Assembly: GCA_032622095.1 (NCBI GenBank)
Contig: CP136066.1
Span: forward strand, 228,662,961 to 228,726,960
Length of the DNA stretch: 64,000 bases
Direction of reading: 5' to 3'
Source of the DNA: Siphonodentalium dalli
Taxonomy: Eukaryota > Mollusca > Scaphopoda > Gadilida > Siphonodentaliidae
Shown: positions 33,722-44,371 of the stretch, one piece after another
Layout: every line of letters begins with the position of its first letter
Numbering within the stretch: position 1 is the stretch's first letter
Notes under the pieces: generated by a model
What the model was told of the DNA's origin: nothing
What the model saw: only the letters and a program-made list of their open reading frames with translations
Databases searched by the model: none
Program-made: the position numbers and the translations under genes

Positions 33722-34065
33722 CTTTCAGTGCCAAGTCCGATTTTTGTATCAAACCATATTTCCTTGATCATTTTTCAAATTTATTGATTATAATAATGTG
33801 ATACATTGATGGAAAGAGCTCTAAGAGCCCTGTGCCAATGCATACTCTTAAATATGCAAGTCGACCATAGTCCGTCTCGCATATATAAGAGAATGCATTG
33901 GCCTAACAATTTTTTACAATTTTAATAATTTTTTCTTGTATTCTTTAATATAACAAGTTTATAATTTCACCCATACAGAGCCCCAGACAAACATGAGCAG
34001 ACGACACTCTTCTATATGCTTCTATATATGTTTGGGGCTCCAGGGTAATGGATGTTTTTTTTTAT
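33717..34065. mobile_element. TTAACCCTTTCAGTGCC-type element, incomplete
   Basis: A TTAACCCTTTCAGTGCCAAG end is followed by a hairpin module and by the GAGCAGACGACACTC element at 33970-34049. The matching right terminus was not found. A similar left end lies at 32764. The complete form of this third TTAA family is at 59206-59408. Confidence 0.55.
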
Positions 34066-34089
34066 GGAAAGAGCTCTAAGTTAATTAAT

Positions 34090-34560
34090 TTGTTATACCC
34101 CCTACAACGAAGTTGTGGGGGGGTATATTGGAATCGGCTTGTCTAGCTATCCGGCCGTCCATCTGTCATCTGTCCGTCCGTCGTCCTTGGACACAAATTT
34201 ATCCAAAGTTTTTTCAGTCGTTTTTTAATCATTTTCCATGAAACTTGGCACAGACATCAACCACCTGTTTACCTGCAATTATGATATCTGTCAGACTTTT
34301 TTTGATGCAGTTATTCCTCTTTTTCGACCTAGATCTCTGTCGCAACATACATGATTTTATCTGAGTTTTTATTCCTACATTTTTCAGTCAATACGTTTTG
34401 GATTAGGTTTAGGGTTGTGCACCTGCAGTGGGAATCTGTTATTTTATTATTTTAACGAAATGTTCACTGACATGTGAAACATCTTGGGTGTTTTAAAAAA
34501 TATTGGGGCGGGGGTATCCTTAGTCCCATTGGGACAGTCAAACCTCTAATAGTCAGCAAT
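34090..34560. repeat. GTCCGTCC-type dispersed repeat
   Basis: ACAACGAAGTTGTGGGGGGG, then GGAATCGGCTTGTCTAGCTA, a run of CCGTCC variants, GGACACAAATTTATCC, CATGAAACTTGGCACAGA and TATGATATCTGTCAGACTTT. Pieces recur at 36410-36600 and 63690-64000. No coding frame. Confidence 0.75.
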
Positions 34561-35085
34561 CTGCAACTGATGATGATCTTATCAAAACATTTTGGCATCT
34601 TTTTAACTCATTGGGAGTAATTTTCCAAAAATTATAAATTCTACTTTTGACATTAAATGAAATCTTGTTTTTGTGGGGTACGTTCTAAAACTATTTTCAA
34701 AATTCCAATAAACCGCTCCAGGATCCAGCTTCGATCTCAAAATTTACGTCATCAGAACGAGGAGCAATTTGCGAGAAATTGGGACCTTGGTCATCATCAT
34801 ATTTAGCCTCGAATCTTCTTTAATATGCCTAGCAGACAACCTCCCCTTTCTTTTGATATCCATACATTTATGCGCCGCCCTTCATTATGTGGGGAAATTA
34901 TATGACGGATAGGTTGTAAGCCATTATTTCTTTCACTCTACTTATGTTGACAAATGGAAAGGGCTTAAGGTCCGTCATCCAGTGCTCCATTCTGACTTGT
35001 TATTGTCATTCTGGAGGGCTAGGTGTGATTTCCGTTGACCCGGGCAGATGTGTTACCTTGTCAGGCACCCACTTACCTGTATTGG
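34561..35085. other. Unassigned intron sequence
   Basis: No exon, domain or terminal-repeat structure recognised. Confidence 0.4.
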
Positions 35086-35089
35086 TTAA

Positions 35090-35432
35090 CCCTTTACCCA
35101 ACAGAACGGCCCTGTGCCAATGCATTCTCTTATATATGCGAGTCGACCATAGGTCGCCTCGCATATATAAGAGAATGCATTGGCTTAACACATTAAAAAT
35201 AATCAAATTGTCAAAGAATTGCATTCTCTTATATATGCGAGGCGACCTATGGTCGACTCACATATATAAGAGAATGCATTGGCACAGGGCATAACTGTAG
35301 CCATCACAATGTGGTCAATGAACCGGTTCCAATGATATCCATATTTGTATGGTGTTATTGAGACAGACCGAAGATATTTTAGGCTGTTGAAGCTTTATTT
35401 GGGCGTTTTTGGCCGGTTTGTTGGGTAAAGGG
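35090..35432. mobile_element. TTAA-flanked MITE, CCCTTTACCCAAC family, copy 5
   Basis: TTAA at 35086-35089 and 35433-35436, family ends intact. It is shorter than the 382-bp form because the spacer between the hairpins is partly deleted. Confidence 0.88.
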
Positions 35433-35628
35433 TTAACCTATAAAACACTGGGTTTAAGATCGCTGAAGGGGCCATTGTCGCCATATTTTGGTGTGTTTGG
35501 TACCCGGCTTTAGGTGCCCGCAATTATTATTTTTTCTGACATAGGTCCTATATAACGTGAATGAAAACGTTGGATCTGCAGGGATTCGGAACCATGCACA
35601 CGGGCCTGATAAATGGGAAGTTGACTTA

Positions 35629-35793
35629 CAATAATGCCCTTAATAATATAACTCCTTAACCACAGCAGAATTATGGGTAACTTTTCAGAATTTAGTCGGA
35701 ATATGGCTTTTTGCCATTCATCAGAAAGCTCTCGGTGAGAGCTTTCCGATGAATGGCAACATGGTTAAGGAGTCGATTACTTGGGGCATTACT
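35629..35793. mobile_element. TA-flanked MITE with deletion in the right arm
   Basis: CAATAATGCCCTTAATAATA at the left and GATTACTTGGGGCATTACTA at the right. Part of the right arm after GAATGGCAACA is missing. It ends about 70 bp before the immunoglobulin exon. Confidence 0.75.
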
Positions 35794-35860
35794 ATATATG
35801 CATGAGTATATAATGCTATTGAAGAATAATAAACTATACACATGAGTGTTTTTCCCACAG

Positions 35861-36145
35861 CAGACATAAAGATATCAGGAACTGTTCACGTGGAGCTCGG
35901 TAACCCAATCGTTCTTCAATGTAACGCCACGAGTTTGGGAAACCCTCCCGATGTTGATTGGTTCAGAGATGATATAAAGATTCGGTCTAATAGCGATTAT
36001 GGAGTTACTATAAATAGCCACAAAGATACAAGGACAGTGTACAGTGTTTTAAGTATAGAGAGGAGTGACATGGAAGACCGGGGAAGTTTTGTCTGTCGAA
36101 GTACAGACTTACAGGTTATCTCCCTTAACGTGGATGTCGTGGATG
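35861..36145 (+). CDS. Papilin-like gene, immunoglobulin domain exon
   Basis: A 285-bp exon between TTTTTCCCACAG and GTAAGT, phase 1-1, encoding one I-set-like immunoglobulin domain of about 95 residues. The B-strand cysteine is in VLQCNA (residue 20), the core tryptophan in VDWFRD (near 38), and the F-strand motif is DMEDRGSFVCRS with the second cysteine. VELGNPIVLQC is a typical A'-B segment. Papilins and related matrix proteins carry such domains together with Kunitz domains, which fits the neighbours. The ATG near the start of the open frame lies upstream of the acceptor and is not a start codon. Ligand unknown. Confidence 0.93.
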
Positions 36146-36409
36146 GTAAGTCCTTCTAATGACTGGTCCCCTGACTATAAACGTTAACATTTCTCAATCT
36201 CTACCAGAGCGCACCAGTCATACTTCCTTACTGACTGCATGGGACTTTTCAGACATAAGGTTCAAAATTTACACAAATTTGTTCGATATTTTGTGTGCTT
36301 AGCAGGAGTGTTGCTTTGTTTGCTATGTATATATAAGCACCCTTGGTGGTTGCTATTATTGTTGCACAAACATGAATCTGAATCGGGGAAAGGGGAGTGA
36401 AGAAGAATT

Positions 36410-36600
36410 TGTGTCTGTGACTGATATTGATGTGGTTTGAAAATTTATCTGCTTGTCCATCCGTCCTCCGTCTGTGGACACAAATTTATCTGGAGTTTTT
36501 CTCAGTCGGTTTTTAATCATTTTACGTGAAACTTGTCACAGTCATCAACCACCATGCAAACTTGCGATTATGACGTAGTTTTTGTTCTCCCAGGCTGTTA
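36410..36600. repeat. GTCCGTCC-type dispersed repeat, fragment
   Basis: TCCATCCGTCCTCCGTCTGT, GGACACAAATTTATCTGGAG and TCAACCACCATGCAAAC align with 34150-34280. The word TAAGCACCCTTGGTGGTTGC just before it also occurs at 18682. Confidence 0.65.
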
Positions 36601-37582
36601 AATAGCGGGGCGCTCGGCAGACCTTTTTAATCTCCCGGATCGTGCGGGAGACTACTGGTTTGAGGCCTCATCTCCCGCGCTCCCGGATTAAGCTTGTAAT
36701 CTCACGGTTTCAATCAAATCAACAACAACAAATATTTAATGTCAAAATTCTCAGAACGCGGAAGTGTTTTCAATTGAAACCATGTGTGAACGAGATTTGC
36801 TGAGATCAGGTGTGCTCCATTGATAACCGGAGTAGACACCATGGCCTGCCTCTGGCGTTTATTACAGTGCATCTTTGTCGCGACTAATGACTGGCACTCT
36901 TTCAAAATAAATTAATTGAATGTATGGCAGTTTGTTTTCTTTGGGGGTCAATAATTACTATAAGCACCCAAGCATGGCATGTTAGTAAATAAATGCACAT
37001 GCTATATATACTGGGGTTGGGTTTATTTCTGCATTAAATCATTCTAGTTTACTAGTTGTTGTGTTAAATTTAGAAATGTCCGGTGTTTTAATTCGACGAA
37101 ACTCTGCCAAAATGACAGTGACGAAGTTGTTGATAGTCCATCGAAATGACGCCGATATGTCTCCAAGTATAGGGATTCGTAGGCCAAAGAATTTTCTTGG
37201 TTTTAAATGTTATAACGCTAGACATTGATATCACTAATGAAATAGATTATCAACAAACAAATATTCAATTTTTTTTATTTGAATAAATACATTCAAATGT
37301 GATCAGAAATATGCATTTACATGAATTCATCCTTTGAAAAGTGAAGATTAATTACAATTAACTACTCTAAAATCACTGCCCACCATTTTTCAAAGGAAGA
37401 AATAGTGAAAATGTAACTTTTTAGCTGCAATTTTGTAATCTCCCTGACAAGACCCAAATCTCCCTGACTGAAGGGGCAGAATCTCACTGACAGATTTTTA
37501 GGCATTAAACAGGTCTGGCGCTGGGTAGGAAACAAATTGGAATTTATGTCTCCCAAGGGGGACGGGTGTCAGGTGAAAAGTA
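36601..37582. other. Unassigned intron sequence rich in TCTCCC words
   Basis: CAATCTCCC-like words cluster at 36630-36700 (TCTCCCGGATCGTGCGGGAG) and again at 37438-37500 (ATCTCCCTGACAAGACCCAA), perhaps the arms of one old element. No coding exon recognised. Confidence 0.4.
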
Positions 37583-37723
37583 AAGTAATACCCTAAATAA
37601 TTGACTCCTTAACCACAGCAGAATTATGGGTATCTTTTCAGGATTTAGTTGGAAATATGGTTTGTTGCCATTCATCGGAAAGTTCTCACAGAATTAAGGA
37701 GACGATTATTTAGAGCATTACTG
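37583..37723. mobile_element. TA-flanked MITE, internally deleted
   Basis: AAGTAATACCCTAAATAATT at the left and GATTATTTAGAGCATTACTG at the right, with TA on both sides. Most of the right arm is missing. Confidence 0.75.
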
Positions 37724-38339
37724 TACAGTAGATTTCATATTGTGCATGTTTGTAGTTTGAAACAATTAAATTAAAATTGACAGAAGGTTGCGACCAACTG
37801 ACCATACAGCTCGACAAGACAAATTCCTTTGTGAGAACATGTTTGCATGTACAAGTTACCTGTTTTATTGTATGCAACTAAACAAATTAAATTGCATTTA
37901 ATATCCAATGTGTACTCAATAAGTGACTGCTAAATTCACTTCATTGGGTTGAGAGGTGTGCTGCATGGGTGAATTGTGCTGAGGGGTGTGCTGCATCATC
38001 GCATGGGGGAATCTGGTGGTGTCTCTTTGGTAAAAATTTTCAATAGTTGGAAATTTCATATCTCACCCATCATCAGTTGGAAATTTCACACCAACAATAG
38101 GTTGAAATTGTTCTTACCGTTTGATTATAGAACAATTTGTTAGTGGATAATTTGTTGTTTTAAGACCAACATTTGCATATTTCTTACTTTTGGTTACACC
38201 CTACAGCCAGAGTCATGTACCAAGAGAAACAACCCTCCACTCACATTTACCTCCCGCTTGCTCCACTTGGGGTCAAATAACTCATTCCGGGATGTTCCTC
38301 TTGGTGCAAAACTCCAACTGATATTATAGGTGTAACCAT
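37724..38339. other. Intron sequence with an inverted piece of the 4.7-kb hAT element
   Basis: About 38035-38180 (AGTTGGAAATTTCATATC, AGTTGGAAATTTCACACC, ACATTTGCATATTTC) matches the complement of 5330-5480. GAGGGGTGTGCTGCAT occurs twice nearby. Otherwise unassigned. Confidence 0.5.
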
Positions 38340-39120
38340 TACATAATATGAATCTTATGTGGCACATAGTGGAGCAACCACACAGCCTCGTATTTGCTTT
38401 TTAACACGACAACGATAAGAATAATTTATGTAAAAGCATGCAATGGCCCCGATGGAGACCACATGCCAAGTATTGTGATGGATAGTGCAATCTTGTCTCG
38501 ATTCTGGCCCGCAAAACGTAAATGGCGTCATGAACCCTGCCGTAACGTCTTCTCTGGTTTTCATTAACCCTTTACCCAACATAAGGGCCCTGTGCCAATG
38601 CATTCTCTTATATATGCGAGTCGACCATAGGTCGCCTCGCATATATAAGAGAATGCATTGGCTTAACACATTAAAAATTATAAAATTGTTAAAGAATGTA
38701 AGAATAAATGGTAAAAAGTGTTAAAAAAGGATTTTTTTTAGGCCAATGCATTCTCTTATATATGCGAGGCGACCTATGGTCGACTCGCATATATAAGAGA
38801 ATGCATTGGCACAGGGCATAACTGTAACTATCACAATGTGGTCAAGGAGCCGGTTCCAATGATATCCATATTTGTATGGTTCTATTGAGACAGACCGAAG
38901 ATATTTTAGGCTGTTGAAGCTTTATTTGGCCGGTTTGTTGGGTAAAGGGTTAACCTAACTAACGAAATTGGTATAAATGTAACTAATTTGCCTAAATCAC
39001 ATGGGAATTCTTCGGAAGTTGTGAAGTTGACAATTGGTTTTCGTCTTGTTTGTCCACTGCCGATTCCGTAATTTAATAATCTCCAGACAGTTGCTAACCA
39101 GAAGTCACATGTCAATTTCA
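38340..39120 (+). repeat. Dispersed repeat interrupted by a TTAA MITE
   Basis: Paralogue of 18180-18600. The flanking parts match on both sides of the MITE at 38568-38949, and the break falls exactly at TTAA. Confidence 0.78.
38568..38949. mobile_element. TTAA-flanked MITE, CCCTTTACCCAAC family, copy 6
   Basis: TTAA at 38564-38567 and 38950-38953, both family ends, two hairpins. The empty paralogous site at about 18421-18424 shows insertion at a single TTAA with duplication of those four bases. Confidence 0.9.
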
Positions 39121-39131
39121 GTGAGTAAGTA

Positions 39132-39323
39132 CAGTAATGCCCTAATTAATCGACTTCTTAACCACAGCAGAATTATGGGTAACTTTTCAGGATTTAGTCG
39201 GAAATATGGCTTGTTGCCATTCATCGGAAAGCTTTCGCCGAGAGCTTTCCGATGATGGCAACAAGCCAAAAGTTACCCATAATTCTGCTGTGGTTAAGAA
39301 GTCGATTAATTAGAGTAATACTG
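39132..39323. mobile_element. TA-flanked MITE
   Basis: CAGTAATGCCCTAATTAATC and GATTAATTAGAGTAATACTG, TA on both sides, central GAAAGCTTTCGCCGAGAGCT. Confidence 0.83.
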
Positions 39324-39445
39324 TAATTATGCAACACAACAGCCCAATTATAAAAGGAGTAATTACACCATTATAATCAGTAGATATCCTTTAATTGTGA
39401 TGTTGGGCCATATGTAATATGTATATTGTTATATGAGAGAAGGTC

Positions 39446-39655
39446 AAAAATAGGGAGATGTGGCACATTTTAGGGAGAAAATGTCTCCCAAATCAGCTAT
39501 ATCTAAGAGGGATAACTCTATCTTGTCAGCAGCCTCAACCAAATTGCATTTCAATTATAGATTTCCACGACCTTACAATTGACATAGAATACTTTTAAAT
39601 GCCTTGACTTGGGAGACATCTTTACCCTAAAATCTCCCTATTTTTGTCCCAGGGA
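39446..39655. mobile_element. Inverted-repeat element with TCTCCC arms
   Basis: AAAATAGGGAGAT at the left and ATCTCCCTATTTTTG at the right, with a second pair TGTCTCCCAA and TTGGGAGACA inside. About 210 bp; target duplication not determined. Confidence 0.55.
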
Positions 39656-39711
39656 GAAGTGACTTTTAAGACAAAATTTTAAGTCGCTTTAACACGAATA
39701 TTGTATTTCAG

Positions 39712-39800
39712 CGGTGAGACTGTGTGAGAGATCCCGATATGGCTGCTGCGGTGATAGAACAACAGCAGCCAATGGCCCTAATAAAGAGGGATGCTGCAGG
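39712..39800 (+). CDS. Papilin-like gene, first papilin cassette exon
   Basis: An 89-bp exon between TTGTATTTCAG and GTGAGT, entering in phase 1 and leaving in phase 0. It encodes LCERSRYGCCGDRTTAANG followed by PNKEGCCR, the cysteine-rich papilin cassette (C-x2-S-x-Y-G-C-C-x-D, then GxNxEGC). The last cysteine before the splice also serves as first cysteine of the next cassette: CR|NSPYGCC has the same C-x2-S-x-Y-G-C-C spacing. That match across the junction confirms the exon boundary. The usual proline after the double cysteine is glycine here. A frameshifted copy of most of this exon follows at 39829. Confidence 0.88.
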
Positions 39801-39828
39801 GTGAGTGTTGTATTTATTACACATATAA

Positions 39829-39888
39829 TGGCTGCTGCCCTGATAGACAACAGCAGCCAATGGCCCTAATAATGAGGGATGCTGCAGG
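39829..39888 (+). pseudogene. Frameshifted duplicate of the first cassette exon
   Basis: GGCTGCTGCCCTGATAG through GGGATGCTGCAGG and GTGAGTGTTG repeat 39741-39810 at an offset of about 89 bp. One base is missing (GATAGACAAC against GATAGAACAAC), so the frame is lost. No acceptor precedes it. It retains GCCPD, the form usual in papilins, while the working exon has GCCGD. Confidence 0.88.
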
Positions 39889-40116
39889 GTGAGTGTTGCG
39901 TTATTACACATGGGTGACCATGGGTCATAAATAATTTCTCAGGTTTCTAATCTCAGCCCTCATAATTGGCTACAGCAATCAGCAATGCCGAAGCCATTTG
40001 CTGAAGCAAACAGGGCCATAGCAAAGGGTTGCCATAGCAGAGTGCCAAAGCCAAACAATCTGAATTAAGAGGGCAGTTAGTGTATGCTTTTATTACTCAG
40101 AAGGATAATCCATTAA

Positions 40117-40361
40117 CTCTTCCATAACTGGAGCATCCTGTAGGGATCCCCATACAGGTGGCAGCTTGTATTGCTGAGTGTCATCTGCTCACGTCTGTGA
40201 GGGGTTCCATAAGGGTAGTTTAACCCTTCCATAACTGGAGATTGCTGAAATTTTGCGAAAACCCTGTGCCAATGCATTCTCTTGTATAGGGAAACTTGCA
40301 TATATAAGAGAATGCACTGGCATAGGATCTTTAATGCTGCACCAGCTCCCATCATGAAAGG
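40117..40361. mobile_element. TTAA-type MITE with leading ~107-bp unit
   Basis: A unit with TGGCAGCTTGTATTGCTGAG (40117-40219) is followed by a short MITE starting CCCTTCCATAACTGGAG and ending ATCATGAAAGGG. One hairpin has been deleted. Confidence 0.75.
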
Positions 40362-40391
40362 GTTCAATCCAGTATAGAAAAGGTTAACTTA

Positions 40392-40511
40392 CAGTAATGC
40401 CCTAAATAATCAACTCCTTAACCACAGCAGAATTATGGGTAACTTTTCAGGATTTAGTCGGAAATATGGCTTGTTGCCATTCATCGAAAAGCTCTCACTG
40501 AGCAACAAGCC
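40392..40511. mobile_element. TA-flanked MITE truncated by the minisatellite
   Basis: The left arm is complete (CAGTAATGCCCTAAATAATC to CATTCATCGAAAAGCTCTCA). The right arm stops after GAGCAACAAGCCATATT where the 46-bp repeat begins, so the array boundary lies inside this element. Confidence 0.8.
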
Positions 40512-40514
40512 ATA

Positions 40515-43101
40515 TTCTCTTACAGATATCCTAGGGATGTTGTTAACTTATGTATAATTCTCTTACAGATATTCCCCCTTACGGATGTTGTTAACTTATG
40601 TATAATTCTCTTACAGAATTCTCCCTACGGATGTTGTTAACTTATGTATTATTCTCTTACAGAATTCTCCCTACGGATGTTGTTAACTTATGTATTAATC
40701 TCTTATAGAATTCTCCCTACGGATGTTGTTAACTTATATATAATTCTCTTATAGAATTCTCCCTATGGATGTTGTTGACTTATGTATTAATCTCTTACAG
40801 AATTCTCCCTACGGATGTTGTTAACTTATGTATAATTCTCTTACAGAATTCTCCCTACGGATGTTGTTAACTTATGTATGATTCTCTTACAGATATTCTC
40901 CCTATGGATGTTGTTAACTTATGTATAATTCTCTTACAGAATTCTCCCTATGGATGTTGTTAACTTATATATAATTCTCTTACAGAATTCTCCCTACGGA
41001 TGTTGTTAACTTATGTATAATTCTCTTATAGAATTCTCCCTACGGATGTTGTTAACTTATGTATAATTCTCTTATAGAATTCTCCCTACGGATGTTGTTA
41101 ACTTATGTATTAATCTCTTACAGAATTCTCCCTACGGATGTTGTTAACTTATGTATAATTCTCTTATAGAATTCTCCCTACGGATGTTGTTAACTTATGT
41201 ATAACTCTCTTATAGAATTCTCCCTATGGATGTTGTTAACTTATGTATAACTCTCTTATAGAATTCTCCCTACGGATGTTGTTAACTTATGTATTATTCT
41301 CTTACAGAATTCTCTCTACGGATGTTGTTAACTTATGTATTATTATCTTACAGAATTCTCTCTACGGATGTTGTTAACTTATGTATTATTCTCTTACAGA
41401 ATTCTCCCTACGGATGTTGTTAACTTATGTATAACTCTCTTATAGAATTCTCCCTACGGATGTTGTTAACTTATGTATTATTATCTTACAGAATTCTCCC
41501 TACAGATATTGTTAACTTATGTATAACTCTCTTACAGAATTCTCCCTACGGATATTGTTAACTTATGTATTATTATCTTACAGAATTCTCCCTACGGATA
41601 TTGTTAACTTATGTATTATTATCTTACAGAATTCTCCCTACGGATATTGTTAACTTATGTATTATTATCTTACAGAATTCTCCCTACGGATATTGTTAAC
41701 TTATGTATTATTATCTTACAGAATTCTCCCTACGGATGTTGTTAACTTATGTATAATTCTTTTACAAAATTCTCCCTACGGATGTTGTTAACTTATGTAT
41801 AATTCTCTTACAGAATTCTCCCTACGGATGTTGTTAACTTATGTATTAATCTCTTACAGAATTCACCCTACGGATGTTGTTAACTTATGTATTAATCTCT
41901 TACAGAATTCTCCCTATGGATGTTGTTAACTTATGTATAACTCTCTTATAGAATTCTCCCTACGGATGTTGTTAACTTATGTATTAATCTCTTACAGAAT
42001 TCACCCTATGGATGTTGTTAACTTATGTATTAATCTCTTACAGAATTCACCCTACGGATGTTGTTAACTTATGTATAACTCTCTTATAGAATTCTCCCTA
42101 CGGATGTTGTTAACTTATGTATTAATCTCTTACAGAATTCACCCTACGGATGTTGTTAACTTATGTATAACTCTCTTATAGAATTCTCCCTACGGATGTT
42201 GTTAACTTATGTATTATTATCTTACAGAATTCTCCCTACGGATATTGTTAACTTATGTATTATTATCTTACAGAATTCTCCCTACGGATATTGTTAACTT
42301 ATGTATTATTATCTTACAGAATTCTCCCTACGGATGTTGTTAACTTATGTATAATTCTCTTACAGAATTCTCCCTACGGATGTTGTTAACTTATGTATAA
42401 TTCTCTTACAGAATTCTCCCTACGGATGTTGTTAACTTATGTATTAATCTCTTACAGAATTCACCCTACGGATGTTGTTAACTTATGTATTAATCTCTTA
42501 CAGAATTCTCCCTATGGATGTTGTTAACTTATGTATAACTCTCTTATAGAATTCTCCCTACGGATGTTGTTAACTTATGTATTAATCTCTTACAGAATTC
42601 ACCCTACGGATGTTGTTAACTTATGTATTAATCTCTTACAGAATTCACCCTACGGATGTTGTTAACTTATGTATAACTCTCTTATAGAATTCTCCCTACG
42701 GATGTTGTTAACTTATGTATAATTCTCTTATAGAATTCTCCCTACGGATGTTGTTAACTTATGTATTAATCTCATACAGAATTCACCCTACGGATGTTGT
42801 TAACTTATGTATTAATCTCATACAGAATTCACCCTACGGATGTTGTTAACTTATGTATAATTCTCTTACAGAATTCTCCCTACGGATGTTGTTAACTTAT
42901 GTATTATTATCTTACAGAATTCTCCCTACGGATGTTGTTAACTTATGTATAACTCTCTTATAGAATTCTCCCTATGGATGTTGTTAACTTATGTATAACT
43001 CTCTTATAGAATTCTCCCTACGGATGTTGTTAACTTATGTATAATTCTCTTACATAATTCTCCCTACGGATGTTGTTAACTTATGTATTATTATCTTTCA
43101 G
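40515..43101 (+). repeat. 46-bp minisatellite built from a 3' splice site and exon start, ~56 copies
   Basis: Each unit is 25 bp of intron end (TAACTTATGTATAATTCTCT then TACAG or TATAG) plus 21 bp of exon start, AATTCTCCCTACGGATGTTG plus T, read as NSPYGCC and then TAA in frame. The last unit runs straight into the genuine cassette exon at 43102, which starts with the same NSPYGCC but continues with GAGGAC. Most differences between units are synonymous (TCT/TCA, TAC/TAT); runs near 41500-41720 and 42240-42310 share GGATATTGT, which would change a cysteine to tyrosine. Almost every unit keeps AG at the acceptor position and an EcoRI site. Confidence 0.95.
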
Positions 43102-43147
43102 AATTCTCCCTATGGATGTTGTGAGGACGATATTAAGGCTGCTGAAG
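43102..43147 (+). CDS. Papilin-like gene, second papilin cassette exon (46 bp)
   Basis: A 46-bp exon after TTATCTTTCAG and before GTGAGA, phase 0 in and phase 1 out. It encodes NSPYGCCEDDIKAAE, and the split glycine codon joins to the next exon as GRNKEGC. Together with the last cysteine of the preceding exon this makes a complete cassette. The join is supported by homology: all three cassettes end in G-x-N-K-E-G-C. The acceptor and first 21 bases are the source or end product of the adjoining minisatellite, so the splicing machinery must choose this site over about 56 near-identical upstream ones, each of which would add a stop codon. Confidence 0.88.
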
Positions 43148-43449
43148 GTGAGATCGTGTTCTATTTTTGTATGTTAAAGATGCACTCTCCGATTTGACTC
43201 CAAAAAAACTCCATCTGTATGTTTTCTGTGCCAGAAAATAATTAGATGGTACCACAAGCTCATTAATAGGAGATATTGATCGTATGATAGTCAGACATTG
43301 ATGTTCACAAGAGGAAGTTTTAATACATTTTGAACTTTTGTAACATTCCAATGATTGTCTCTCACAAAGAGTGCCCACCCTTTCATCGCCATAAGCGAAA
43401 GATCATAAAGAGCGTCCATGCTTCCATCGCAATAAGCTGTAGATAATGG

Positions 43450-43552
43450 TGTTTCTGTCATTTGCACAATGAGGTCCCAGAGGGTATATTTAGTGATACT
43501 AGCCTGCTGAGAGGGATATCCTCACTAAATTTACCCTCTGGGACCTCATATA
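43450..43552. mobile_element. hAT-type MITE palindrome, short copy
   Basis: TTTCTGTCATTTGCACAATG and the AGAGGGTATATTTAGTGA / TCACTAAATTTACCCTCT arms match the 10.5-kb copy. The outer ends have decayed. Confidence 0.65.
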
Positions 43553-43747
43553 ATGAATGAAATGTTTGAAAAGATATGTCATTAAATATACGCCATTAAA
43601 TATCTGGGACTATTTCTTTATGCGGGTAAACAACGCATATTTACATGAAAGGTTGTCACATGCCAATGTTAGTTTCAAATCCCATTTGTTGAATAAAGGA
43701 TGTTTTGTTGAGGTTTTGGATCATGTAATAAATAGAATCTTCAACCC

Positions 43748-43840
43748 GTCCCCAGTTAATAGCGGAATTTACAAAACTGAGCCTCATATCTAATTTACTG
43801 GACTCGTTTTGTAAATTCCGCTACAAACTGGAGACGAGTT
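43748..43840. repeat. Small inverted repeat
   Basis: AGCGGAATTTACAAAAC at 43763 and GTTTTGTAAATTCCGCT at 43808 are inverted copies, with CCCCAGTT and AACTGGAG outside them. It may be a small MITE; no target duplication was identified. Confidence 0.55.
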
Positions 43841-43856
43841 GTAGATCCTCTATACC

Positions 43857-43896
43857 CAGACTTGTCTTTGTTGCATGCCGTAACAAAGAGGGTTGT
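43857..43896 (+). pseudogene. Decoy copy of the third cassette exon's splice site and start
   Basis: CTTGTCTTTGTTGCATGCCG and TAACAAAGAGGGTTGT match the real acceptor and exon start at 44355-44394 (CTTGTCTTTGTTGCAG, GTCGTAACAAAGAGGGTTGT). The AG of the acceptor is lost, so the copy is inert. Confidence 0.85.
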
Positions 43897-43970
43897 TTCA
43901 ATTTAAGAGGACAATGGCCAAGTTTGAATTTGGTCATGGTCATGGTCCAAATTCACCATCTGGGGTAGTC

Positions 43971-44367
43971 CAAGTCTTGTACTAAAACCAGCTAAGATAT
44001 TGGTATGGCGAGATGCTGGTGTTTAGACACTACATCTGGGGACCTCATCCCACTAAGGCCTCTTCTTCTGGGAAGTTTCTGTAGTCCCAAATTATCATTG
44101 TTTTTTCTTTACTTTTTTTCCCTTCTGGGAAGTTTCTATATCCTCTAATTTGCAGAAGATAAAATGCATAATCGAGGTGCCCAATGGGTGAACATCACCA
44201 TCTTCAACTGGGGAACTTCAATCTGAACCTAGGTCTCCCATAGCAGTTGAGGCCTAAGCAGAATGAGGTTCCCAGAGGGTGAATTTGGTGATGCTAGCCC
44301 ACTAAATTCACCCACTGGGGACCTCATTCTGCAAATGACAGACACTATATCAAGGCTTGTCTTTGTT
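43971..44367. mobile_element. hAT-type MITE, diverged full-length form
   Basis: CAAGTCTTG at the left; the right end GACAGACACTATATCAAGGC is followed by TTG. The middle has CTTCTGGGAAGTTTCT and AGAAGATAAAATGCATAATC as in the 32.3-kb copy. It ends within the 3' splice region of the next exon. Confidence 0.7.
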
Positions 44368-44371
44368 GCAG

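Noticed and set aside
40515-43101. CRISPR array
   Set aside because: Units are contiguous 46-bp tandem copies without unique spacers, in an animal intron, and are explained as splice-junction-derived minisatellite.
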